64,000 nt of DNA from Natronobiforma cellulositropha (GTDB lineage Archaea > Halobacteriota > Halobacteria > Halobacteriales > Natrialbaceae): NCBI RefSeq assembly GCF_025629245.1, contig NZ_JANZXN010000005.1, forward strand, positions 62,001 to 126,000, given 5' to 3'. The notes beneath the pieces are model-generated. The model worked only from the letters and a program-made list of their open reading frames with translations. It did no database searches and was not told the DNA's origin. Position 1 is the first letter of the stretch. Every line of letters begins with the position of its first letter. This document shows, one piece after another, positions 16,291 through 24,426 of this stretch. The position numbers and the translations under genes are program-made.

Positions 16291-17712
16291 ATGCTTTCTC
16301 ACCGGCGATCGGACGTGACGACCGTTCTCTACGTGGACGACGACCCGGTCGTCGGCGCTCGCCGTGGTCGGGCGTTAGAGCGCGAACGCGCTCGCTTCGA
16401 CGTACAGGTCGTCCGCGACCGGAACGACGCACTCGAGCAGGTCGACGAACGGCCTGTCGACTGCCTCGTCGGCCCGCTCGAGGACCGAGCGCTGCTCGAG
16501 TCGGTCCGGGCGACCGACCCGGCGCTACCCGTCGTCCTCGTCGGCGAACCCGACACCGCGGTGGCGCTCAACCGCGCGCTCGAAGGCGGCGCGACGGACG
16601 TCGTCTACCGAACCGACGACACCTGGCTCGACCTGCTCACGGTCCGCATCGAGCGCGCCGCCGAAGAGTATCACCGACGCCTCGAATTCGAGCGCTATCA
16701 GCTCATGCTCGACAGCGTGCCCGACGGGGTCTACGCCCTCGACCGTGACTTACACTATCAGTACGTCAATCAGGCGATGACCGACCTCCTCGGCTATCCG
16801 GCCGAGAAACTCGAGGGGAGCGATATCTCGCTGGTCAACGACGACAGCGGCATCGAACGCGCGAACGAAGCACGCCTCCGCGCGCTCGAGCGTGACGATC
16901 GCCGTGGTGTCGCCTACAACGACCACATCACCGCCGACGGCGAACGCATCCCCTGTGAGGTGCTCTTCCGGGCCATCGTCGACGACGACGAGTTTCAGGG
17001 CACCGTCGGCGTCCTCCGCGACATCAGCGACCGACTCGAGCGCGAGCGCGAACTCAAACGCCAGAACGACCGACTGAACGAGTTCACGAGCATCGTCTCA
17101 CACGACCTCAGAAACCCGCTGTTGATCGCCCTCGGTAACCTCGAACTCGCCGAAGAGACCGGCGACGAGGCGGCCATCGAAGAGGCGACGCTCGCACTCG
17201 AGCGCATGTACGACCTCATCGAGGACCTCCTCACGCTCGCCCGTCAGGGGCGGGTCATCGACGACCGCGAGCGCCTCGACCTCGCCTCGCTCGTCGACAC
17301 CGCCCTGCTGACCGTCGGCACCGACGACGTCACCGTCGACGTCGACGGTCTCGAGTCGGTGACGGTCTCCGGCGACGAAACCCGCCTCGGCGAGTTACTC
17401 GAGAACCTGTTTCGGAACACCGTTGAGCATAGCTCAACGAGCCACGCGCTCGACGACGAGGGGGACGGTGACACAGTCACCATCTGGGTCGGTCCACTCG
17501 AGGACGAACCCGGCTTCTACGTCGAAGACGACGGGCCAGGAATCCCCGAATCGGAGCGCGACCGGGTCTTCGACCCCGGGTACACCACTCGAGAGGGCGG
17601 TACCGGCTTCGGGTTACGCATCGTCGAGGAGATCGTCGACGCCCACGGCTGGTCGATCGAACTACGCGAGGGGCGTACCGGCGGGGCGCGCTTCGAGATC
17701 ACGTACGACTAG
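16291..17712 (+). CDS. PAS-domain sensor histidine kinase with degenerate receiver domain
   Basis: A 473-residue soluble signalling kinase with no membrane segment. Residues 12-115 form a receiver-like domain with the acidic pocket VDDDP, but the place of the phospho-acceptor Asp reads CLVGPLED and the usual Lys is Arg (VVYRTDD). It therefore probably cannot be phosphorylated. A PAS domain follows (about 133-250), then HisKA with the phosphorylated H271 in SIVSHDLRNPL. The HATPase domain has the N box ENLFRNTVEHSS, G1 EDDGPGIP and G2 GGTGFGLRIVEEI. Haloarchaea have many such kinases, often without an adjacent regulator, and none lies next to this one. The signal is unknown; the location amid sugar genes may be chance. 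Confidence 0.93.
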   Translation: MLSHRRSDVTTVLYVDDDPVVGARRGRALERERARFDVQVVRDRNDALEQVDERPVDCLVGPLEDRALLESVRATDPALPVVLVGEPDTAVALNRALEGGATDVVYRTDDTWLDLLTVRIERAAEEYHRRLEFERYQLMLDSVPDGVYALDRDLHYQYVNQAMTDLLGYPAEKLEGSDISLVNDDSGIERANEARLRALERDDRRGVAYNDHITADGERIPCEVLFRAIVDDDEFQGTVGVLRDISDRLERERELKRQNDRLNEFTSIVSHDLRNPLLIALGNLELAEETGDEAAIEEATLALERMYDLIEDLLTLARQGRVIDDRERLDLASLVDTALLTVGTDDVTVDVDGLESVTVSGDETRLGELLENLFRNTVEHSSTSHALDDEGDGDTVTIWVGPLEDEPGFYVEDDGPGIPESERDRVFDPGYTTREGGTGFGLRIVEEIVDAHGWSIELREGRTGGARFEITYD

Positions 17713-17744
17713 CTTTTTGTGAGCCGCTCGTGTACCGGACGGGC

Positions 17745-18755
17745 ATGACACTGCGAGTCAGCGACGAGTACACCCGCCGCGGCATCGACACCGTGTTCCT
17801 CGAGAACGACCACCTCCGCGTCGAGGTCCTCGCCGGAAAGGGCGGCGACGTCACCGAGATCCGCGACAAACGGACCGACGTCAACGTCCTCCTCGAGTGC
17901 CCCCACGAGTGGCGTGCACCCGCCGACGGCATCGTCGGCGCACCCGACCCCGCCTTCGCGTTCATGGACCACTATCCCGGCGGCTGGAACGGCGTCCTCC
18001 CCGCCGCAGGCGCACCGACCGAACACCACGGGGCGACCCTCGCCCTCCACGGCGAGTCCTCGCTGGTCCCCTTCGACGCCCAGCCGTTCGACGACGCCGG
18101 CCGCGTCGGCGTCAGACTCACCGCGGACCTGACGCGCTATCCCCTCCACCTCGAGCGCGAACTCTCGCTGTCGGCCGACGAGTCCGCTCTCCGCTGGGCG
18201 GAGACCGTGACGAACACCGGCGCCGTCGGCGTCGACTACTCCTGGCTCCAGCACGTCGCACTCGGCGAGCCGCTCGTCTCCCCGGGCGCGACCCTCGAGA
18301 TCGACTGCGAGCGCGTCCTGACGGACCCCGACCACGACCCCGACACGCGCAGACTCCCCCGCGGCGAGGCGTTCGACTACCCCATCTGTGAGACCGACGA
18401 CGGTCCCATCGACCTCCGCGAGTTCCCCCCGCGCGAGGAGCGCGTCCACGACCTCGCCGCCTTCGCCGACCTCGCCGAGGGGCGCTACACCGTCACCAAC
18501 CCCGACCTCGACCTCGGCGCGACCCTCGAGTTCGACGCCGACCTCTACGAGTACGTCTGGTACTGGGGCGCGTTCGGCGGCTTCGAGACCGCCCCCTACT
18601 TCGGGCGCAACTACAACGTCGGTCTCGAGCCCTGCACCTCGATTCCGACCCAGGCGGGTCTCGACGGCCAACTCGAGAACGAGACCGCGAACCACCTCGA
18701 AGCGGGCGAGACGGTGTCGACGACGCTCACGCTCGAGACGCACGCGGCAGAGTGA
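17745..18755 (+). CDS. Aldose 1-epimerase-like / DUF4432-type protein
   Basis: A 336-residue protein of the galactose-mutarotase fold, expected to bind a sugar and possibly interconvert anomers. The start MTLRVSDEYTRRGI is chosen; a GTG 5 codons earlier is less likely. FLENDHLRVEVLAGKGGDVTEIRDKRT is the usual N-terminal region in which ligand-facing strands begin. DHYPGGWNGVLPAAG, FGGFETAPYFGRNYNVGLEPCTS and the C-terminal THLTLET-like strands fit the DUF4432/aldose-epimerase superfamily. It converges on the SDR at 18776 and lies 32 bp after the histidine kinase gene. In context it likely helps sugar entry into the local oxidation pathway. Confidence 0.75.
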   Translation: MTLRVSDEYTRRGIDTVFLENDHLRVEVLAGKGGDVTEIRDKRTDVNVLLECPHEWRAPADGIVGAPDPAFAFMDHYPGGWNGVLPAAGAPTEHHGATLALHGESSLVPFDAQPFDDAGRVGVRLTADLTRYPLHLERELSLSADESALRWAETVTNTGAVGVDYSWLQHVALGEPLVSPGATLEIDCERVLTDPDHDPDTRRLPRGEAFDYPICETDDGPIDLREFPPREERVHDLAAFADLAEGRYTVTNPDLDLGATLEFDADLYEYVWYWGAFGGFETAPYFGRNYNVGLEPCTSIPTQAGLDGQLENETANHLEAGETVSTTLTLETHAAE

Positions 18756-18775
18756 AAACGAGAGTCGAGGTCGGC

Positions 18776-19582
18776 TCAGACGTCGATCGTCCAGATCGAC
18801 CCGCCGTCGACGCGCCAGTTCGCGCCGTGGACGAACGCGGCGCGCTCTGAGGCGAGGAAGGCGACGACGTTGCCGATGTCCTGTGGGTCGCCGAGGCGGC
18901 CGGTGACGATACCCGGCTTCTCCTCGGCGATGAACTCCGCTTCGACCTGTTCGAGGCTCTTGCCGGTCTCCTCGGCGCGCTCTTCGAAGATCTCCTCGAC
19001 CAGCGGCGTCTTCGTCGTCGCCGGGGAGACGGCGTTGACGCGGATGCCCTCGGGACCGTAGGTCTTCGAGAGGTTCTTCGTGATGTTGATCATCGCCGCC
19101 TTGGTCGCATCGTAGTGGGTCTTGAACGGGTCGGGCTGTGCACCGGCCTCGGAGGCGGTGTTGACGATCACGCCCGACTCCTGCTCGCGCATGTAGGGCA
19201 ACACCTCGCGGGTGACGCGCACGGCGGCCATGATGTTGACGTCGATGACCGCCTCCCACTCGGCGTCTGGAATCTCGTGGAACGGCTTCTCGCTGCCGAG
19301 GATCCCCACGTTGTTGACGAGTACGTCGACGCCGCCGAAGGTGTCGACCGTCTCCTCGACGAGTCGCTCGACGTCCTCGGGGTTCGTCACGTCACCGGCG
19401 ACGCCGAGCACCTGGCCCTCTTCGGGGGCGATTTCGGCCGCGACGCCCGCCGGGTCGTCCTGCTCGAGCGCGGCGATGGTGACGTAACAGCCCTCCGCTG
19501 CGAGCGTCTCGGCGATCGCTCGCCCGATACCCTGGCTGCCGCCCGTTACGATCGCTACCTGCTCCGTGATACCGAACTCCAT
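18776..19582 (-). CDS. Short-chain dehydrogenase/reductase
   Basis: A 268-residue classical SDR with TGGSQGIGRAI (about 14-24), NNVG in place of NNAG, the catalytic Ser in NTASEAGA and YDATKAA as the Tyr-Lys pair. The C-terminal ANWRVDGGSIWTIDV is a little unusual. A longer insertion (EEIFEERAEETGKSLEQVEAEF) before the last third covers the substrate loop. It is less close to the other two SDRs of the window than those are to each other. A TATA element about 29 bp before the ATG supports the start. Likely a sugar or hydroxy-acid dehydrogenase. Confidence 0.9.
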   Translation of the reverse strand: MEFGITEQVAIVTGGSQGIGRAIAETLAAEGCYVTIAALEQDDPAGVAAEIAPEEGQVLGVAGDVTNPEDVERLVEETVDTFGGVDVLVNNVGILGSEKPFHEIPDAEWEAVIDVNIMAAVRVTREVLPYMREQESGVIVNTASEAGAQPDPFKTHYDATKAAMINITKNLSKTYGPEGIRVNAVSPATTKTPLVEEIFEERAEETGKSLEQVEAEFIAEEKPGIVTGRLGDPQDIGNVVAFLASERAAFVHGANWRVDGGSIWTIDV

Positions 19583-19605
19583 ACGGGAGTATCTCTGTCG
19601 ATCGA

Positions 19606-19615
19606 TTACATAAAC
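19606..19615 (-). promoter_or_regulatory. TATA element of the SDR gene at 19582
   Basis: The minus strand reads GTTTATGTAA, centred 29 bp before the ATG, in an AT-rich patch; a leaderless mRNA is predicted. Confidence 0.6.
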
Positions 19616-19631
19616 GCTTGGGTTCGACCGC

Positions 19632-19883
19632 TCACAACTGGAAGAAGACGAGGAAGAAGACGACCAGGACGGCCAGGACTACCAGCGCCCGCACCGCGAC
19701 GAACAGGCGGTGGTGACGCCGACAGACGTAGTGTTTCGCGATCGGGTCCCCGCCCTCGGTGGCGCGCATCTTCCGCGGGACCGCCCCCGGGCGCTCACAG
19801 CCAGCGACCTGGCAGGTCGGCGCTGGCTCCTCGTCGGTCCCGGCGGCCGTCTCGGGGGCGAACGGGTGTTCGGACTGGCTCAT
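19632..19883 (-). CDS. Small membrane protein with zinc-finger-like cysteine/histidine motif
   Basis: An 83-residue protein. The N-terminal half is polar with CQVAGCERPG (about 24-33), and a CRRHH motif follows (about 54-58), a C-x4-C...C-x2-HH pattern that could bind zinc. One hydrophobic helix (about 62-82, LVVLAVLVVFFLVFF) ends the protein, so it is probably tail-anchored with the metal site in the cytosol. It is common in outline among haloarchaeal small proteins; function unknown. A TATA-like ACGATAAATCG (minus strand near 19914) precedes it. Confidence 0.7.
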   Translation of the reverse strand: MSQSEHPFAPETAAGTDEEPAPTCQVAGCERPGAVPRKMRATEGGDPIAKHYVCRRHHRLFVAVRALVVLAVLVVFFLVFFQL

Positions 19884-19941
19884 ACGCCGAGGTGCGCCCT
19901 CGAGTTACTTAGCGATTTATCGTAACAACTGCAACGATTTA

Positions 19942-19977
19942 CACACTGATCGCCGACCCGTCTGGCGATCAGGTGTG
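19942..19977. terminator. Strong hairpin between the ABC importer operon and the small membrane protein
   Basis: The arms CACACTGATCGCC (19942-19954) and GGCGATCAGGTGTG (19964-19977) pair over 13 bp with a one-base bulge and a 9-nt loop. It lies about 130 bp after the stop of the last importer gene and just upstream of the next promoter. It may end the importer transcript or serve as an operator. Confidence 0.45.
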
Positions 19978-20104
19978 CACTGACTTGCAGTGGCTACTAT
20001 AGCTCGAGTGTGAGCGCGGTGGCGGGCGTGGCTGCGTGAGTGGGGTGAGACGCCGGATCACTCGAGCGGTGACGAAAAAACCGAGGCTCCGAGGTGCTGG
20101 ACCG

Positions 20105-21178
20105 TCAGTCGGCCCGGTTGCCCGGCGTCTTCATCCCGTCCGAGACCATCTCGGGTGGGACCTCCGGCGAGGCGTCGGCCATGAGTTCCTCGTCGTAGAG
20201 GATACAGCGCGCGCGCTGCTCGCCGACGTCGTACAGCCGTGGCTCACCCTCGCGACACTCGGGCATGGCGGCCGGACAGCGCGGGGCGAACCGACAGCCG
20301 GGATCGAGGTTGACCGGGTCGGGGACCTCGCCTTCGATCTCGATTGGCGTGCGTGACTCGTCGGGGTCGACGATCGGCGTCGAGGAGACGAGCGCCTGCG
20401 TGTAGGGGTGTTTGGGGTCGTTGATGACCTCCGTGGCCGGACCCTGCTCGACGACCTTCCCGAGGTACATGATGGCGATCCGGTCACAGGTGTGTTTGAG
20501 CAGCGAGATGTCGTGGCTGATGTACATCACCGCGAGTCCCATCTCTCGTTGCAGTCGGTTGAGTAAGTCGAGCACGCCCGCGCGCACGCTCACGTCGAGC
20601 ATGCTCGTCGGCTCGTCGGCGACGACGAACGACGGGTTGAGGACGATGGCTCGAGCGATACCCACGCGCTGGCGCTCGCCGCCGCTGAGTTCGGAGGGAT
20701 ACTCCGAGGCGAACGCTTCGGCCGGGCGCAGGCCCGCGAGTTCGAGCGTCTCGAGGACGCGTTCTTCCCGCTCCGCTTCGGTCCCGATGTTGTGGACGTC
20801 GAGTGGCTCTTTGATCCAGTTGAACACCGTAAAGCGTGGATTGATCGACTGGTACGGGTCTTGCTGGATGATCTGGAGCTTGGTCCGTAGCTCCGGGTCC
20901 GTCCGCAGCCTGTCGGTGACGTCCTCACCCTCGAACCGGACCGTCCCTGCAGTCGGTTCGGTCAGTCCGAGTAGGGTCTCACCGAGAGTGGTCTTCCCAC
21001 AGCCACTCTCGCCGGCGATGCCGAGCGCCTCGCCCTCGCGGATGTCGAGTGAGACGCCGTCGACGGCCTTGACCGTCTTCGGTTCGCCCCAGCCGAACAG
21101 CCGGTTGAACAGGTCGTCGTCCGCGCTGAACTGCTTTTTCAGGTCCGCTACCTCGACGACGGATTCGGGGTCAGTCAT
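20105..21178 (-). CDS. dppF: Oligopeptide/oligosaccharide ABC transporter ATPase (DppF/OppF type)
   Basis: A 357-residue ATPase of the Dpp/Opp importer family, second of the two ATPases. It shows Walker A GESGCGKTTLG, the signature LSGGERQRVGIARAI and Walker B FVVADEPTSMLD. The C-terminal oligopeptide-transporter tail CRFAPRCPAAMPECREGEP contains the cysteine motif seen in this family. Its start overlaps the stop of the DppD gene by 8 bp. In halophilic archaea, Dpp-type systems often carry sugars instead of peptides, and the surrounding sugar genes favour that here. Membrane-associated on the cytosolic side. Confidence 0.93.
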   Translation of the reverse strand: MTDPESVVEVADLKKQFSADDDLFNRLFGWGEPKTVKAVDGVSLDIREGEALGIAGESGCGKTTLGETLLGLTEPTAGTVRFEGEDVTDRLRTDPELRTKLQIIQQDPYQSINPRFTVFNWIKEPLDVHNIGTEAEREERVLETLELAGLRPAEAFASEYPSELSGGERQRVGIARAIVLNPSFVVADEPTSMLDVSVRAGVLDLLNRLQREMGLAVMYISHDISLLKHTCDRIAIMYLGKVVEQGPATEVINDPKHPYTQALVSSTPIVDPDESRTPIEIEGEVPDPVNLDPGCRFAPRCPAAMPECREGEPRLYDVGEQRARCILYDEELMADASPEVPPEMVSDGMKTPGNRAD

Positions 21179-22292
21179 CGTTCACCTCGAGTTCCTCGAG
21201 TCGCTGTTCGCGGCTCCCCTCTTGGACCGAGAGCCACGTCTCTTTCTTCTCTGCCTCTGCTCGCAGGTACTCCGCTTCGTCCGCGCGGTGACACTCGACG
21301 ACGTGCTGGTCGCCGTCGGGGAACTGCTCGGGTTCGGGCGTCACCTCCCAGCACTCCTCCTCGGCGAACGGACAGCGCGGGGCGAAGCGACAGCCCTCCT
21401 CAGGATCGATCACCTCCGGCGGACTGCCGGGAATCGAGACGAGGTCCTGGTCGTCCTCGGAGATGTCGGGGAAGGCGTTTCGCATCCCCAGCGTGTAGGG
21501 GTGGCGTGGGTTCTTGATGACGGTCTCTGCGTCGGCGAACTCGACGACGCGGCCGCCGTACATCACGGCGATGTAGTCGCAGTTCTCGGAGACGACCGAC
21601 ATGTCGTGGGTGATCATGATCATCGCCGTGTCGAACTCCCGCTGGAGATCCTTGATCTGGCGGAGGATGCGGTCCTGGATCATCACGTCGAGGGCGGTCG
21701 TCGGCTCGTCGGCGAGGATGATCGAGGGGCTGAGCGCCAGCGCCATCGCGATCATCGCCCGCTGGGCCATCCCGCCGGAGAACTGGTGGGGATAGTCGTG
21801 GACGCGACTCCCCTCGAGTCCGAGGTTCTCGAACAGTTCCTTCGCGCGTTCCCAGGCCTCGGCTTTCGGCGTCTCGGTCTCGTGGCGACGGATCACGTCG
21901 ACGATCTGTCTGCCGACGGTCTTGACCGGGTCGAAGCCGTTCATCGCCGTCTGCGGGATCATCGAGATCTCGGTCCAGCGGATCTCCTCGCGGAGCTGTT
22001 TCTCGCTCAACTCGGTGACCTCGACGCCGTTGAGACGGATGCTGCCGGAGACGACCTCGCCGTTTCGCGGCAGCAGGCGCATGATCGACTTCGCCATCGT
22101 CGTCTTCCCACAGCCGGACTCGCCGACGAGTCCGAGCGTCTCCTGGCGGTCGAGCGTGAGGCTCACGCCGTCGACGGCGTGGAGGTCGCCCGCCTCCGTG
22201 TGGTAGAACGTCCGGAGGTCGTCGACCTCGAGCATGTGGTCGTCGCGCTCGGTGGGCGGTGCGTCGGTCTCGGTGGTGTGTTCTGTCGTCAT
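21171..22292 (-). CDS. dppD: Oligopeptide/oligosaccharide ABC transporter ATPase (DppD/OppD type)
   Basis: A 373-residue ATPase; start chosen at MTTEHTTETDAPPTERDDH because its ATG shares one base with the stop of the permease gene (TGATG). A longer frame upstream would run through the permease. Walker A GESGCGKTTMAKSI (about 57-70), signature FSGGMAQRAMIAMAL, Walker B IILADEPTTALD and the family tail GCRFAPRCPFAEEECWEVTPE are all present. It pairs with DppF to power uptake through the two permeases. The compact order binding protein, DppB, DppC, DppD, DppF is the standard one. Confidence 0.93.
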   Translation of the reverse strand: MTTEHTTETDAPPTERDDHMLEVDDLRTFYHTEAGDLHAVDGVSLTLDRQETLGLVGESGCGKTTMAKSIMRLLPRNGEVVSGSIRLNGVEVTELSEKQLREEIRWTEISMIPQTAMNGFDPVKTVGRQIVDVIRRHETETPKAEAWERAKELFENLGLEGSRVHDYPHQFSGGMAQRAMIAMALALSPSIILADEPTTALDVMIQDRILRQIKDLQREFDTAMIMITHDMSVVSENCDYIAVMYGGRVVEFADAETVIKNPRHPYTLGMRNAFPDISEDDQDLVSIPGSPPEVIDPEEGCRFAPRCPFAEEECWEVTPEPEQFPDGDQHVVECHRADEAEYLRAEAEKKETWLSVQEGSREQRLEELEVNDD

Positions 22293-23227
22293 CAGTGTCT
22301 CAGCTCCGGATTGGTGATCTCCTCGAGTGATCGGCCGATGAAGAAGACGGCCATCACGAGCAACATCAGGCAGATGCCCGGGGGTAAGACCCACCACCAG
22401 GCGAAGCGGATCGCCCCGGAGTGGTAGGCCTGAAAGAGCATCTGTCCCCACGAGTAGAGTTCGGGGTCGCCGAAGCCGAGGAACGCCAGGCTGGCCTCGT
22501 AGATGATGGCGTAGGCGACGGCGAACGCCGCGTAGAGGCCGACGAGCGGGAGGACGTTGGGGAAGATGTGTTTGTACATGATCCTGAGGTCGCTCGCGCC
22601 GATGGCGCGGGCGGACTTGACGTACGGCCGTTGTTTCTGTGTCAGTACCTCGGAGCGGACGACCCTGGCTGAATCACGCCAGAGGACGGCGGCGATGACG
22701 AAGACGATGTTCCAGATGTTCGAGCCGAAGATGAACACCAGGACGATCACGAACGGGAGGAACGGCAACCCGTAGGCGATGTCGACGATGCGCATCAGGA
22801 CGTCGTCGACCCTGCCGCCGTAGTAGGCGCTGATCAGGGCGACGTTCGCGCCGATGAACACCGCGATCAGTGCGGCCAGGAGACCGACGAAGACGGAGAC
22901 GCGCACGGAGACGATCACCTGCGAGAGGACGTCCTCGCCGTAGTTCGTGGTTCCGAGGTAGGCACCCTCGGAGAAGGTCTCGGTCGGCGAGTCGGTCCGG
23001 AGGAGCTGGCCGTCCTCGCCGCGGAGGTTGTCGCCCGGGTCGTGAGGGGCGAGCATCGGCCCGAACAGCGCCAGAAAGAGGAAGCCGAGGATGATCACGA
23101 CGCCGATGGTGGCGAGCGTGTCACCGCGGATGATCCCCCAGACGTAGCCGGCGTCTTTCGAGAGTTTGGCCAGCCTGCGGTTCCCCTCGACGGTCGCGTC
23201 GAGTCGGTCTCTGATATCTGTGCTCAT
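22292..23227 (-). CDS. dppC: ABC transporter permease (DppC/OppC type)
   Basis: A 311-residue inner-membrane permease with about six hydrophobic helices. The N-terminal helix TLATIGVVIILGFLFLALFG is followed by GPMLAPHDPG, a DppC landmark. The EAA-type coupling loop is KSARAIGASDLRIMYKHIFPN, and EASLAFLGFGDPELYSWGQML is typical of the family. Start and stop overlap its neighbours (4 bp with DppB, 1 bp with DppD), so coupled translation is likely. Confidence 0.93.
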   Translation of the reverse strand: MSTDIRDRLDATVEGNRRLAKLSKDAGYVWGIIRGDTLATIGVVIILGFLFLALFGPMLAPHDPGDNLRGEDGQLLRTDSPTETFSEGAYLGTTNYGEDVLSQVIVSVRVSVFVGLLAALIAVFIGANVALISAYYGGRVDDVLMRIVDIAYGLPFLPFVIVLVFIFGSNIWNIVFVIAAVLWRDSARVVRSEVLTQKQRPYVKSARAIGASDLRIMYKHIFPNVLPLVGLYAAFAVAYAIIYEASLAFLGFGDPELYSWGQMLFQAYHSGAIRFAWWWVLPPGICLMLLVMAVFFIGRSLEEITNPELRH

Positions 23228-24195
23228 TCGTATCTCACCCTCGGGTCGAGGAAGACGTAGACGATGTCTGCGACGAAGTTCATGAAGATCACGACGCTCC
23301 CCATCAGGAAGAAGACGGACTGGGCCATCGCGTAGTCGTTGTGCATGACCGAGTCGACCATCTCACGGCCCATGCCGGGCCAGCTGAACACCGTCTCGAT
23401 CACGAGCGAGCCACCGAGGGCGACGCCGACGACGATGGCGACCACCGTCGTGATCGGCAGGATCGAGTTCCGCGCGGCGTACTTGTAGAGGATGATGTAC
23501 TCGGGGTGGCCCTCCGCCTTCTTGATCTCGATGAAGTCGGAGTTCAACACCTGGATCATGCTACTGCGCATGAGCAGCGCCGGTGTCGCCATGTAGAAGA
23601 TGACGCCGGTGAGCAGCGGCAGGAACATGTGGTGGAGGAAGTTCAGCGACAGGTACCGGTCCCAGAACGTCGCGGCCTCGTAACCCGTCTCTCGCATCCC
23701 GCCGGATGGGAACCAGCCGAGGTAAAACGAGAACGTCATCAACAGGAGCAGGCCGATCCAGAACTCCGGCGAGGAGCGGGCGACGAGCGTCATGATGACG
23801 CCGAAGCGCTCTTTGGCGCTCCCGCGGACCCATCCCATGAACGCGCCGATCCCGATCCCGAGGACGTAAGCGATGAGAAAGGCCGGCCCCATCAGGAGGA
23901 CCGTATTCCAGAAGCGGACCCAGATCACGTTCTCGACGGCCGTCCCGTAGCGGAACGACTCACCGAGATCGAGCGACAACAACTGCAGCAGGTAGTTCAC
24001 GTACTGTTCGTGCAACGGCCGATCGACACCCAGTCGCTCGAGCGTCGCCTGACGCTGTTCCGGTCCCATTCCCTCGAGGAGGTACATCGAGGTCGGATCA
24101 CCCGGAGCGATCCGGAAGACGACGAACAGGAGCGTCAGGAACGCGAAGTACGTAACTAGCAGCTGTAAGATCCGCCGCGTGACGTACTTCTTCAT
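23224..24195 (-). CDS. dppB: ABC transporter permease (DppB/OppB type)
   Basis: A 323-residue membrane permease. The start MKKYVTRRILQLLVTYFA, the FRIAPGDPTSMYL segment and LGLDxPLHEQY-like text (RLGVDRPLHEQYVNYL) are DppB landmarks. The coupling loop is KKAEGHPEYIILYKYAARNSI, and the end VYVFLDPRVRYE is standard. It lies 231 bp downstream of the binding-protein gene; a hairpin in that gap probably lowers permease expression compared with the binding protein. Confidence 0.93.
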   Translation of the reverse strand: MKKYVTRRILQLLVTYFAFLTLLFVVFRIAPGDPTSMYLLEGMGPEQRQATLERLGVDRPLHEQYVNYLLQLLSLDLGESFRYGTAVENVIWVRFWNTVLLMGPAFLIAYVLGIGIGAFMGWVRGSAKERFGVIMTLVARSSPEFWIGLLLLMTFSFYLGWFPSGGMRETGYEAATFWDRYLSLNFLHHMFLPLLTGVIFYMATPALLMRSSMIQVLNSDFIEIKKAEGHPEYIILYKYAARNSILPITTVVAIVVGVALGGSLVIETVFSWPGMGREMVDSVMHNDYAMAQSVFFLMGSVVIFMNFVADIVYVFLDPRVRYE

Positions 24196-24327
24196 CGATC
24201 GATCACCGACTGTGTGTCAGTCTCTCGCACCGTGTGCTCGTGCCGACTGATACGGCTCTGCCAGGGCATGAAATCTATCAGGGTTGTTGGAGACAGTCAT
24301 AAATAACTGTTACTGTGTGGTGTCGTA

Positions 24328-24348
24328 CCACCCCGGAGAGCGGGGTGG
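24328..24348 (-). terminator. Hairpin between binding-protein and permease genes
   Basis: CCACCCCG-GAGAG-CGGGGTGG is a perfect 8-bp stem with a 5-nt loop, about 80 bp after the stop of the binding-protein gene. Hairpins at this place in importer operons often stabilise the binding-protein mRNA or stop part of the transcripts, giving more binding protein than permease. Confidence 0.5.
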
Positions 24349-24426
24349 CGGTGGGGTGCCCAAGAAGCGGTTGATAGCTGTGTGGTGGACGAGCGATGCA
24401 ACTGGTGGACAGCCGGGTCGGCGGGA

